A stretch of 64,000 nt of DNA from Sanguibacter suarezii NBRC 16159 (lineage in GTDB: Bacteria; Actinomycetota; Actinomycetes; Actinomycetales; Cellulomonadaceae): the NCBI RefSeq assembly GCF_001552735.1, contig NZ_BCRT01000004.1, positions 1 through 64,000 of the forward strand, read 5' to 3'. The stretch's first letter is position 1, and each line of letters begins with the position of its first letter. Positions 52,353 through 60,413 of this stretch are shown here, piece after piece. Below the pieces are notes generated by a model, which saw only the letters and a list, made by a program, of their open reading frames with translations, made no database searches and was not told the DNA's origin. Both the position numbers and the translations under genes were made by a program.

Positions 52353-53450
52353 TCACCGGCTGGAGGAGGGTTCCCCACCGGCGGCGGGCGCCGAGTCACG
52401 GACCACCAGGCGGGTGGGCAGGATGATCGGGCTCGGGCTCTCGCCCTCCATGAGGCGCAGCAGCATGGTCGCCATCTCGTGACCCAGGGAACGGATCGGC
52501 TGGCTGATCGTCGTCAGCGCCGGTGAGGTCTGCTGGGCGATGCTGAGATCGTCGAAACCGACGACCGCCACGTCCTCGGGCACGGACCTCCCGTGGGCCT
52601 GCAGGGCACGGATCGCACCGGCCGCCATGTTGTCCGAGCCGACGAACACGGCGTCGAGGTCAGGGTGAGCGGACAGCAGCGCGGTCATCGCCTGGACGCC
52701 ACCGGCGTGCGTGAAGTCCGCGTGGGCTACCCGGTCCACGCTCAGGCCCGCGACCGCCATGGCGTCGGTGAAACCGCGGTGCCGCGCGACGGCGGCCTCC
52801 TGGTCCATCGGTCCGGTGATGGCCGCGATGCGCCGACGCCCGGATGCCAGCAGGTGCTCGGTCCCCTGACGCGCGCCGCCTCGGTTGTCGACGTCGACAT
52901 ACCAGCGCGGCTCACCGGTCATCGGGCGACCGCAGTGGACCACGGGCAGGCCCGTGGTCTCCGCGACGCGGTTCAGCGGGTCGTCCCCCCGCAAGGCCAT
53001 GAGCATCACCCCGTCCGAGCGACGAGACCGCAGCAGCCGCTCCAACCGGGCCCGGCTGGCGGGCGAGGAGGCGAGCATCAGCGTCAGGTCCAGCTCCGAG
53101 CGCTCCAGGGCGGTGGCCACCCCGACCATGACCTGGGAGAAGAAGGGATCACCGAAGAAGTCCGGGTCCTCGTTCACGACGGCCAGGACCACCGACCCGG
53201 CCTTGCTGGTCGCCAGCGCGCGCGCCGTCGCGTTCGGGACGTAACCCAGCTCCCGGGCGGCCCGCTCGACAGCCTCGCGCTTGGCGGGGCTGACGTGGCG
53301 GGTGTTGTTCATCGCCCGCGACGCCGCGGAGCGCGAGACGCCGGCTCGGCGCGCCACCTCGTCGAGAGTCGGACGGGCATGGGGATCGTCCGGGGCCGGC
53401 CGGGGTGCGCTCTCGGGGGCACGCTCTGGACCGTCCGTGGGGTCTTGCAT
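52353..53450 (-). CDS. celR: LacI-family regulator, probable CelR-type cellulase repressor
   Basis: A 365-aa repressor. The helix-turn-helix (TLDEVARRAGVSRSAASRAM) and hinge (VPNATARALA) are at about 30-85, followed by a periplasmic-binding-protein-like sugar domain (GSVVLAVVNEDPD, MLMALRGDD, RRIAAITGP, FVGSDNMAAGAIRAL, VVGFDDLSIA). A Pro/Ala/Asp-rich extension of about 28 residues precedes the HTH. It lies just downstream of the GH9 cellulase gene, whose promoter carries two operators matching the CelR consensus, so it is the likely cellobiose-responsive repressor (inference). ATG 53450 is 7 bases from the minus-strand hexamer TAGGCT. Confidence 0.85.
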   Translation of the reverse strand: MQDPTDGPERAPESAPRPAPDDPHARPTLDEVARRAGVSRSAASRAMNNTRHVSPAKREAVERAARELGYVPNATARALATSKAGSVVLAVVNEDPDFFGDPFFSQVMVGVATALERSELDLTLMLASSPASRARLERLLRSRRSDGVMLMALRGDDPLNRVAETTGLPVVHCGRPMTGEPRWYVDVDNRGGARQGTEHLLASGRRRIAAITGPMDQEAAVARHRGFTDAMAVAGLSVDRVAHADFTHAGGVQAMTALLSAHPDLDAVFVGSDNMAAGAIRALQAHGRSVPEDVAVVGFDDLSIAQQTSPALTTISQPIRSLGHEMATMLLRLMEGESPSPIILPTRLVVRDSAPAAGGEPSSSR

Positions 53451-53536
53451 GGCTGGAAGCCTACCGCCCCTCCTCCTCCACCAGCCGTGGGGGACATCGG
53501 AGGAGGAGCGGCAGGCACGCCGCACCGTGGAGCGGG

Positions 53537-56500
53537 CTACTCCGGCCTGGAGCGACGGGTCAGGTGGGTGACGGCGCTGCCCGCGGCGAGCAGCAGCGCG
53601 CTGGCCAGCACGATCCAGCGCACCTCCCCGCCGGTGGTGGGCAGCCTGCCCGGTCCCGCGGTGACCACCGGCGGGGACTGTGCGGGGGTCGAGGGCAGCG
53701 GCGCTGGGGCGCTCGGCTCAGGGGTCACGACCTGCGCCGGGCGCGGGGTGACTGTGAGAGCCGCCGGGTCGGTGAAGTAGGCGCCGAACTCGTTGGCGAA
53801 CACCGCCCGGTACGCACGGCCGTCGTCACCCGAGCGGGCTGCGAAGGACAGCGTCGGTGACGTCGCCCCGGCGAGGTCCGCCCAGACGCCGTCCACGCGC
53901 TGCTGCCAGCGCACCACCGGGGCGGAGTCGCCCGTCGCCTCGGCGACAAAGCTGACCGTCGCGCCGTCGACGGCCGTGGCGTCGTCGGGGTGGGCGAGGA
54001 CCTGGACCACCCGGCCCGCTCCCGACCGGTCCCCGTCGCCCTGGTCTGCGACGAAGGACGCGACCCAGGAGAGAGCGGAGTTCCAGTTCACGGTGATCTC
54101 GTTCGTCGACCACGACTGGATGTCGTCGACGTAGCAGAGCTGGGGAGCGCACATGGCGTCCGCGCTGTACCGCATCTTGATGACGTCGTCCCAGGTGCCG
54201 GCGTTGGAGTTGGGGCCACCGGAGACGGACCCGCGGGGTGGGTTCGGCAGCGAGGGCTCCAGGGAGTTGGCGAACCACCGGCTGTGCTGGTTCTTGGAGT
54301 ACACGTGGCCGTAGCCGGTGATGTAGGAGTTGTTCAGGGCGTTGCGGCCGAGCAGGTAGTCCATGGCCTCCAGCACGCCGTCGGCGAACCGCTGGTCGCT
54401 GGTCAGGTCGAAGGCCGTGCCGATGACCACCTGGTTGTTGAGGATCGCACTGTTGGAGCCCCAGTCGTAGATCCCGTCGGCGCCGGGGTAGGCGGTGCCG
54501 AAAGGCTGGGACTGCTGCCAGCCGAGGTACCGCTCAGCCGCTGCGATCACGGACTGGCGGATCTGGTCACGTCCGGGGATGTCGGACTCGACCGTCGCCA
54601 GGTTCATCCGCCCCAGCGCCGCCGTCTCGAACCAGTTGAAGCCACCGGCCGTCCAGATGTCGGCGGTGTTGTACTCGCTCGCGAGCACGTGGTCCTCGAA
54701 CTCCTGCGCACCGGTGGTCAGGAAGAGCTCGGCCGCCGCCCAGTAGAACTCGTCACCGACCGAGTCGTCGTTGTACGGGCCGCTGCCCGGGCTCGGGTCG
54801 GCGTTGGGCGCCGGCGTGTACAGGTCCGGCGTGGCGACGGCCGCGTCCCAGGCGACCTGGCCCGCAGTGAGCAGGTCTGCCGCGAACTCCGGGTCGTACT
54901 CGGCCCACAGCCGTGCGCCCTGGGCCGCGACGGCGGCGAAGTTCAAGGTCGCCGCCGTGGAGGGGCGGTGCAGGTAGCGTTCCTGCGTGCTGTCGGAGGG
55001 CAGCAGCGGGAGGCCGGTCCAGTCGGCGTCAGCCACCTTGTGGTGGACCATGCCCGCGTACATGTCTGCGTCAGCGGGGACCTGCATGGCCATCATCCAC
55101 TCGAGCTCCCAGCGGGCTTCGTCCAGCGGGTCGGGGACGCCGTTGGCGCTCTCGTCGAGCGGGATGTTCAGGCTGCCGTCGCCGAGGTCCGCACCGGCCC
55201 CGGTGGGGCTGTAGAGGGTCCGCTCGTAGGTGCTGAGGATCTGTGCCACCGCGATGCCGCCGTTGACCACGTACTTCCCGTGGTCTCCAGCGTCGTACCA
55301 GCCGCCGCTGACGTCGGCGGTGTAGTTGCAGGTCCAGTCCCCGTACATCCAGTACTCGCCCTCGGTGGCCGGGGTGAGGCACGCGACGTCCACGTCGCCC
55401 TGGTTGGGGCCGTCGCCGGGACGGCTGACGTGGCCCGCGGGGCGGGTGAACTCGTGGGCGTCCGGCTGGCCGACCATGACCGACCCGTCGATCGCGATGC
55501 CGCTGCGCACGGGGTAGAAGTAGTTGAGCGCGTCGTGGCGCAGCTGCTGGTAGATGTCGGCGTCGATGGTGAAGGTGTAGCTCGTCTCGCCGTCGGCGAC
55601 GAGGGTGTAGGTGCCGCGCGCGGTGACGGCGCTGAAGTCGATCGTGTGGACGTTCACGCCGGCGGTCGGGTCGACCCCGGCCGGCGTCGTCTGCCCGGAG
55701 GTCACCGGCGTGCCGGCGGCGTCCTGGAGCTCCCAGCCGATCGGCTCGGTCTTCTCGGTGACGAGGGTTGCGCGCTTGGGACCCTGGGGGAGGTAGCCGA
55801 CCTGGTTCACCCGGACCCGGGGACCGGTCTCGGGGACGTAGGGACCGGCCGACGTCCCGCTCCGCAGGGACACGTCGTCGAGGCAGAACGTCCAGGCCTC
55901 GGTCGCGCCGCCCACCTGGAAGCCCAGGTCACCGCTCGGCGGGGTCTCTCCGGGTGTCTGCGGGAAGCCCGCAGAGGCGGTGAAGGTGTACGAGTACGCC
56001 GTCATCGTGGAGGTGAGCGGCGGATTCTGCTCGAACAGCACCCCGTAGGGGGGGTCGTCGTCACCCAGGACCAGGCGGATCGGCCGGTCGGTCGAGGCGC
56101 TGGCGCGGAAGGAGACCGTGTAGGTGGTGCCCGGCTCGAGGACGACGCCGCCGTAGCCGATGATCTGGTCCCAGCGGTTGGTGGTGCCGGGCTCGAGAGC
56201 CGTGCACAGGACGCCATCGGTCACCGACGCCGTGACCCCGGGGCCCGTCGCGTACAAGGGCGCGATCGTGCCGTCCTCGAAGTCACCGCCCACCACCTGC
56301 TCCGGGGTGGGCGACGGCGGCGTGGTGGGAGGCGTCGTGGGAGGCGTGGTGGGTGGTGTGGTGGGCGGCGTGGTGGTGCTGGTGACCGCGACGTTGTCGA
56401 AGCAGAAGGTGTACGGCGCCGCCTGGGCGCCCAGCTGGAAGGAGATGGTCCCGGTGTCCGTCGTCGTCCACGACTCCTCCAGTGGGGAGGCCGGGTCCTG

Positions 56501-56956
56501 CGCCTTGGTGGGCCACTGTGCCGGCGAGAAGGTGAAGCTCACGCGCTGCGGCGTCGACGTGCCGTCCAGCGTGACGGTGTGCCCGAAGGCTGCGGGGTAC
56601 CCCGCACCGCCCTGCATCGGGATGCTGACCGGGCTGTCCGCGTGGGCGTCGAAGGACACCGAGTAGGTGGCGTCGCGGTCGTAGGTGACGTCGTCGAGCT
56701 GGGCCGCGATCTCCCACGGGACGCTGCCCCCTTGAGCCACGACGCAGAACTCCCCGTCGGTGGCGGAGGTGCTGACGGTGCCGGCGTTCGCGTACGCGAA
56801 CCAGCCGTGCGTGTCGCCGCCGGTGAAGTCGTGCACTGAGGTGAGGGGTGCCGCTGCCGCGACGGGAACCACTGCGACGGCGAGCAGGAGGGCTGATGCC
56901 GCCGCTCCCGCCACTGGGCCGGTGCGCGCACGGAGCGCCTGACGAAGGGAAACCAC
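53537..56956 (-). CDS. Wall-anchored GH9 cellulase with two CBM domains
   Basis: A 1139-aa secreted endoglucanase. Signal peptide; CBM4/9-like domain (about 40-190); a TTPP-repeat linker; a second CBM4/9-like domain (about 215-370); an Ig-like CelD_N domain (PRVRVNQVGYLPQGPKRATLV); the GH9 catalytic domain (about 465-975) with GGWYDAGDHGKYV supplying the catalytic Asp pair and STNEITVNWNSAL the acid Glu; an Ig-like domain; then LPTTG at about 1105, a hydrophobic helix and RRSRPE. It is therefore displayed on the cell wall. GTG 56956 has GGAG 5 bases upstream and begins a normal signal peptide; ATG 56971 lacks a ribosome site. Expression is probably controlled by two CelR-type operators. Confidence 0.94.
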   Translation of the reverse strand: MVSLRQALRARTGPVAGAAASALLLAVAVVPVAAAAPLTSVHDFTGGDTHGWFAYANAGTVSTSATDGEFCVVAQGGSVPWEIAAQLDDVTYDRDATYSVSFDAHADSPVSIPMQGGAGYPAAFGHTVTLDGTSTPQRVSFTFSPAQWPTKAQDPASPLEESWTTTDTGTISFQLGAQAAPYTFCFDNVAVTSTTTPPTTPPTTPPTTPPTTPPSPTPEQVVGGDFEDGTIAPLYATGPGVTASVTDGVLCTALEPGTTNRWDQIIGYGGVVLEPGTTYTVSFRASASTDRPIRLVLGDDDPPYGVLFEQNPPLTSTMTAYSYTFTASAGFPQTPGETPPSGDLGFQVGGATEAWTFCLDDVSLRSGTSAGPYVPETGPRVRVNQVGYLPQGPKRATLVTEKTEPIGWELQDAAGTPVTSGQTTPAGVDPTAGVNVHTIDFSAVTARGTYTLVADGETSYTFTIDADIYQQLRHDALNYFYPVRSGIAIDGSVMVGQPDAHEFTRPAGHVSRPGDGPNQGDVDVACLTPATEGEYWMYGDWTCNYTADVSGGWYDAGDHGKYVVNGGIAVAQILSTYERTLYSPTGAGADLGDGSLNIPLDESANGVPDPLDEARWELEWMMAMQVPADADMYAGMVHHKVADADWTGLPLLPSDSTQERYLHRPSTAATLNFAAVAAQGARLWAEYDPEFAADLLTAGQVAWDAAVATPDLYTPAPNADPSPGSGPYNDDSVGDEFYWAAAELFLTTGAQEFEDHVLASEYNTADIWTAGGFNWFETAALGRMNLATVESDIPGRDQIRQSVIAAAERYLGWQQSQPFGTAYPGADGIYDWGSNSAILNNQVVIGTAFDLTSDQRFADGVLEAMDYLLGRNALNNSYITGYGHVYSKNQHSRWFANSLEPSLPNPPRGSVSGGPNSNAGTWDDVIKMRYSADAMCAPQLCYVDDIQSWSTNEITVNWNSALSWVASFVADQGDGDRSGAGRVVQVLAHPDDATAVDGATVSFVAEATGDSAPVVRWQQRVDGVWADLAGATSPTLSFAARSGDDGRAYRAVFANEFGAYFTDPAALTVTPRPAQVVTPEPSAPAPLPSTPAQSPPVVTAGPGRLPTTGGEVRWIVLASALLLAAGSAVTHLTRRSRPE
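56319..56378 (-). repeat. 12-bp tandem repeat encoding the TTPP linker
   Basis: Five imperfect copies of GGCGTGGTGGGA encode TTPP units in the linker between the two carbohydrate-binding domains of the cellulase. Confidence 0.85.
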
Positions 56957-56975
56957 GATGTCTCCAGACATTTCA

Positions 56976-56989
56976 TGGGAGCGCTACCA
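56976..56989. promoter_or_regulatory. CelR-type operator near the cellulase start
   Basis: TGGGAGCGCTACCA differs by one base from the published Thermobifida CelR site TGGGAGCGCTCCCA. It lies 20 bp upstream of the chosen GTG start, downstream of the predicted promoter. Confidence 0.8.
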
Positions 56990-57031
56990 CGCGTGAGGGG
57001 ACGGCGCTCGCCGCTCGATGAGGTGCTCCGT

Positions 57032-57060
57032 AGTAAACACTAGTCTGCACGACTGGACAA
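57032..57060 (-). promoter_or_regulatory. Predicted promoter of the cellulase gene
   Basis: On the minus strand TTGTCC (57060-57055), a 17-base spacer and TTTACT (57037-57032). The two CelR-type operators lie just upstream and downstream of it. Confidence 0.5.
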
Positions 57061-57064
57061 GGGC

Positions 57065-57078
57065 TGGAAGCGCTTCCA
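57065..57078. promoter_or_regulatory. CelR-type operator upstream of the cellulase promoter
   Basis: TGGAAGCGCTTCCA is a perfect 14-bp palindrome, two symmetric changes from TGGGAGCGCTCCCA. With the site at 56976-56989 it flanks the promoter, which could allow cooperative or looping repression. Confidence 0.82.
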
Positions 57079-57154
57079 GTTCTGGGTGCGACGATCGGTC
57101 GCCTCCCGAGCCCGAGCTACCGGGCCAGGAGCAGAGCAGCGCGCAGGGGGACGC

Positions 57155-57709
57155 TCAGCGCGAGTCGGCGACGAGCTCGATGATCCGCGTGATGACGAGC
57201 TGGTCGGCGTGGGGCCGGACCGAACCGATGAGCGCGTGCAGGTAGAGCCCGTCCCCCACGAGCTGGACGAGCCGGGCCAGCGTCGGGTCAGGGATCTCCC
57301 GGGCGATCACGGCGTACCAGAACTCGAAGGTGTCAGCGAGCGCCTGCTCCACGTCCACCTCCTGGACACCGACCAGGCGCAGCGCCGCCAGGACGGACCG
57401 GGTACCGGGGTCGTCGGGGACGGTGGAGACGTCGAGGTAGGCGGCGATCGGACCCTGCGGAGCCGTGCGGGTGCGCTCGGCATCCTCCTGCGCGTGGGAG
57501 CGCAGCCGGGCGAGGAAGCCCTCGTAGAGCGCTTCCTTGGAGCCGAAGTGATAGAGCAGCCCGCCCTTGGAGACGCCGGCGCGGGCGGCGACCGCCTCGA
57601 GGGTGGCCGCCGACGACCCACCCTCCAGGAGCAGCGCCTCCAGCGCGTCCAGGATGAGGTCACGGGTGGCCGGGGGGCGGGTGGACGAACGCCTGGTGGT
57701 GGAAGACAC
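57155..57709 (-). CDS. TetR-family transcriptional regulator
   Basis: A 184-aa repressor with the HTH ATLEAVAARAGVSKGGLLYHF at about 35-57 and a C-terminal ligand-binding helical domain. It is divergent from the QacA-like drug efflux gene and probably represses it. GTG 57709 lies 6 bases from the minus-strand hexamer TAGGAT (57716-57721), a leaderless start. A dyad operator sits between the two genes. Confidence 0.92.
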   Translation of the reverse strand: MSSTTRRSSTRPPATRDLILDALEALLLEGGSSAATLEAVAARAGVSKGGLLYHFGSKEALYEGFLARLRSHAQEDAERTRTAPQGPIAAYLDVSTVPDDPGTRSVLAALRLVGVQEVDVEQALADTFEFWYAVIAREIPDPTLARLVQLVGDGLYLHALIGSVRPHADQLVITRIIELVADSR

Positions 57710-57729
57710 AGCCTCATCCTAGGTCAACA

Positions 57730-57747
57730 GTACCGTCCAGCCGGTAC
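57730..57747. promoter_or_regulatory. TetR operator between the regulator and efflux genes
   Basis: GTACCG-TCCAGC-CGGTAC is a perfect 6+6 dyad with a 6-base centre in the 75-bp intergenic space. It should control both divergent promoters. Confidence 0.75.
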
Positions 57748-57784
57748 AGTAGTCCGCGGCCCAACTCACGAAGGAGGCGAAGCC

Positions 57785-59386
57785 ATGCCCGACACCCAGT
57801 CCCCCACCACCGCGCCGCGCCCTGCCCACAGCGCCGCGACCAGCACTGCGGAGCACACCCCCGCACGCGCCGGGAAGCGCGCGTGGCTCGCTCTCGCAGT
57901 ACTCATGCTGCCGGTGCTCCTGGTCAGCATCGACAACACGGTGCTGTCCTTCGCCATCCCTCAGCTCAGCCTCGCGCTCTCCCCGAGCGCCACCCAGCTG
58001 CTGTGGATCGTCGACATCTACCCGCTCATGCTCGCCGGCCTGCTCGTCACCATGGGCACCCTCGGCGACCGCGTCGGACGCCGTCGCCTGCTGCTCCTGG
58101 GCGCCGCCGGATTCGGCGTGGTCAGCGTGTACGCCGCCTTCGCCGCAGACGCCTCCCACCTCATCGCTGCCCGCGCCCTGCTCGGCTTCTTCGGCGCGAT
58201 GCTCATGCCCTCCACCCTGTCGCTGCTGCGCAACCTCTTCATCGACGACAACCAGCGCCGCCTGGCGATCGCCGTCTGGGCGTCTGGGTTCTCCGCCGGG
58301 GCGGCCCTCGGCCCGATCGTCGGCGGCTGGCTGCTCGAACACTTCTGGTGGGGCTCGGTGTTCCTGCTCAACGTCCCGGTGCTGGTCGCCCTGCTCGTGG
58401 CCGCACCGTTCCTCATCCCCGAGTCCCGCAACCCCCTCGCCGCCCGGCTGGACCCGCTCAGCGTCGTGCTGTCCATCTCGACGATGCTGCCCTTCGTCTT
58501 CGGCATCAAGACCGTCTCCACCCACGGAGCCACCCCGCTCGCCCTGGCCTCGCTGGCCACCGGCGTGGTCCTGGGGATCGTCTTCGTCCGCCGCCAGATC
58601 GGGCGCTCCGACCCGCTGCTCGACATCCGCCTCTTCCGCAGCCGGGTGTTCTCGGCGTCGGTCACGGCGAACTTCATGGCCGTCTTCGCCTTCTCTGGCC
58701 TGGTCTTCTTCGTCTCCCAGTACCTCCAGCTCGTCCTGGGGCTCTCGCCCATGACCGCCGGCTGGTACCTGCTGCCCGGCGCGGTGGCCTCGGTCGTCAT
58801 GGGCCTGGCCGCGGTCGCCCTGGCCAAGATGGCCCCGATGTGGGTCCTCGTCCCGGCCGGTCTGCTGCTGGCCGCCGGGGGCTACGCCGTGGGCACCACC
58901 ATCACCGGGTCCTCCTCGGTCGGCGTCATCGTGGCGCTCTTCGTGCTGGTCGGGAGCGGGGCGGGGCTCGCCGAGACGCTCACCAACGACGCCATCCTCG
59001 CCTCGGTGCCGCCCGAGCGCGCCGGTGCGGCGTCGGGCATCTCCGAGACTGCCTACGAGCTCGGCGCCTCCCTCGGCGTCGCGGTGCTCGGCAGCGTCCT
59101 CGCGGTGTTCTACCGCACCCACCTGGAGCTGCCTGCCGGGCTCGACGCCGCCACGACCGACGCCGCCTCCCAGACCCTGGGCGGGGCGGTGCACGTGGCT
59201 GAGAGCCTCCCCTCCGGCGTCGCCGGTCCCCTCGTCGACGCCGCGCGCGACGCCTTCTCCCAGGGTGTCGTGGCGACGTCGGGCATCGGGTTGGCGCTCA
59301 TGGTCGCCGCGGCGCTCGGCGTCGGGCTGGCCCTGCGCTCCGGCTCGCGCCGGGCGACGGCCACCGTCCCCGCGCCTGAGCGCTGA
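57785..59386 (+). CDS. MFS multidrug efflux transporter, DHA2 (QacA/SmvA) type
   Basis: A 533-aa 14-helix drug:proton antiporter. Motif D1 region LVSIDNTVLSFAIPQLS in helix 1, the loop TMGTLGDRVGRRRLLLLGA (motif A), and FSAGAALGPIVGGWLLEHFWW (motif C) identify the family. It is expected to export cationic drugs or biocides. GAAGGAGGC-type sequence precedes ATG 57785. It is divergent from its likely repressor and is followed by a 15-bp-stem terminator. Confidence 0.94.
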   Translation: MPDTQSPTTAPRPAHSAATSTAEHTPARAGKRAWLALAVLMLPVLLVSIDNTVLSFAIPQLSLALSPSATQLLWIVDIYPLMLAGLLVTMGTLGDRVGRRRLLLLGAAGFGVVSVYAAFAADASHLIAARALLGFFGAMLMPSTLSLLRNLFIDDNQRRLAIAVWASGFSAGAALGPIVGGWLLEHFWWGSVFLLNVPVLVALLVAAPFLIPESRNPLAARLDPLSVVLSISTMLPFVFGIKTVSTHGATPLALASLATGVVLGIVFVRRQIGRSDPLLDIRLFRSRVFSASVTANFMAVFAFSGLVFFVSQYLQLVLGLSPMTAGWYLLPGAVASVVMGLAAVALAKMAPMWVLVPAGLLLAAGGYAVGTTITGSSSVGVIVALFVLVGSGAGLAETLTNDAILASVPPERAGAASGISETAYELGASLGVAVLGSVLAVFYRTHLELPAGLDAATTDAASQTLGGAVHVAESLPSGVAGPLVDAARDAFSQGVVATSGIGLALMVAAALGVGLALRSGSRRATATVPAPER

Positions 59387-59389
59387 GGA

Positions 59390-59424
59390 CGGTGCGCCCT
59401 CCCCGCGACGGGGAGGGCGCACCG
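59390..59424 (+). terminator. Hairpin terminator after the efflux gene
   Basis: CGGTGCGCCCTCCCC (59390-59404) pairs perfectly with GGGGAGGGCGCACCG (59410-59424); 15-bp stem, 5-base loop, 3 bp after the stop. Confidence 0.88.
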
Positions 59425-59521
59425 ATCTACGCTGGCCATGCGACGACGCTGGTGTCGACGCCGCTCCCCCGGCCAGACGCCGGCCCGGCTCCGGTGAGCG
59501 CAGCCCGACGGAGAGACCGCC

Positions 59522-60298
59522 ATGCCCACTCGTGAGTCCGCGCCCCTGGGTGCTCCCTGCTGGATCGACCTGGCCACCTCCGACCCGTCCCGGGCGACCG
59601 CCTTCTACGGCGAGATCTTCGGCTGGGACGCCGTCGACGCCGGCCCCGGTTACGGCGGGTACATCACGTGCTTCCGCGGTGGCCTGCCGGTCGCGGGGAT
59701 GATGCAGAACGCGGCCGGGTCCGGCCACCGCGACGCGTGGACCACCTACCTGGCCACCCCCGACGCCGCAGCCACCACCACCGCGGCGCTGGCCGCCGGC
59801 GCGCAGGTCCGCGTCGACCCGATGCAGGTCGGCACGCAGGGCACGATGGCCGTCCTCACCGACCCCTCCGGCGCGGAGATCGGCGCGTGGCAGGCCGTTG
59901 AGCACACCGGGTACCGGGTCCTGGAGGAGCACGGCGCCCCCGTGTGGCACGAGCTGCACACCACGAGCTACACCGAGGCGGTCGCCTTCTACCGCCGGGT
60001 CTTCAACTGGGACACCCAGGTCATGGGCGACTCCGACGACTTCCGCTACTCCGTGCTGCTCGTCGACGGCGTCCAGCGCGCGGGCATCATGGACGGCTCG
60101 GCCTGGCTGCTGCCCAGCGGCGCCCCCTCCGCCTGGCAGGTCTACTTCGGTGCCGAGGACGTCGCAGCCACGCTCGAGCAGGTCACCTCGCTCGGCGGGA
60201 GCGTGGTGCAAGAGCTCGAGGAGACGCCCTACGGGCAGCTGGCCACGGCGGCGGACCCCACCGGCGCCAAGTTCAAGCTCAAGTCCCTGCCGTCCTGA
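59522..60298 (+). CDS. VOC/glyoxalase-superfamily protein, two domains
   Basis: A 258-aa protein made of two vicinal-oxygen-chelate modules: 8-120 (CWIDLATSDPSRATAFYGEIFGWD) and 130-252 (VWHELHTTSYTEAVAFYRRVFNWD). The repeated FYxxxFxWD phrase marks each module. Members of this subgroup are hypothetical proteins linked in some species to hydroxylase-like functions; no reaction can be assigned. GGAGAG precedes ATG 59522. The FAD oxidoreductase gene follows after 115 bp. Confidence 0.88.
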   Translation: MPTRESAPLGAPCWIDLATSDPSRATAFYGEIFGWDAVDAGPGYGGYITCFRGGLPVAGMMQNAAGSGHRDAWTTYLATPDAAATTTAALAAGAQVRVDPMQVGTQGTMAVLTDPSGAEIGAWQAVEHTGYRVLEEHGAPVWHELHTTSYTEAVAFYRRVFNWDTQVMGDSDDFRYSVLLVDGVQRAGIMDGSAWLLPSGAPSAWQVYFGAEDVAATLEQVTSLGGSVVQELEETPYGQLATAADPTGAKFKLKSLPS

Positions 60299-60413
60299 CC
60301 TTCTCCTCCCCGCTCCCGACCCTCTCCCCCACCAGGCCCCTCGGGCTGCGCCGCCGCCCTCAGGGACCGACGATGGAGACCAGAGCGGAACAGGCACGAG
60401 ACCAGGGAGCACC

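Noticed and set aside
53990-56839. Long plus-strand open frame antisense to the GH9 cellulase
   Set aside because: No recognisable domain and composition typical of a shadow frame; the minus-strand protein is unambiguous.
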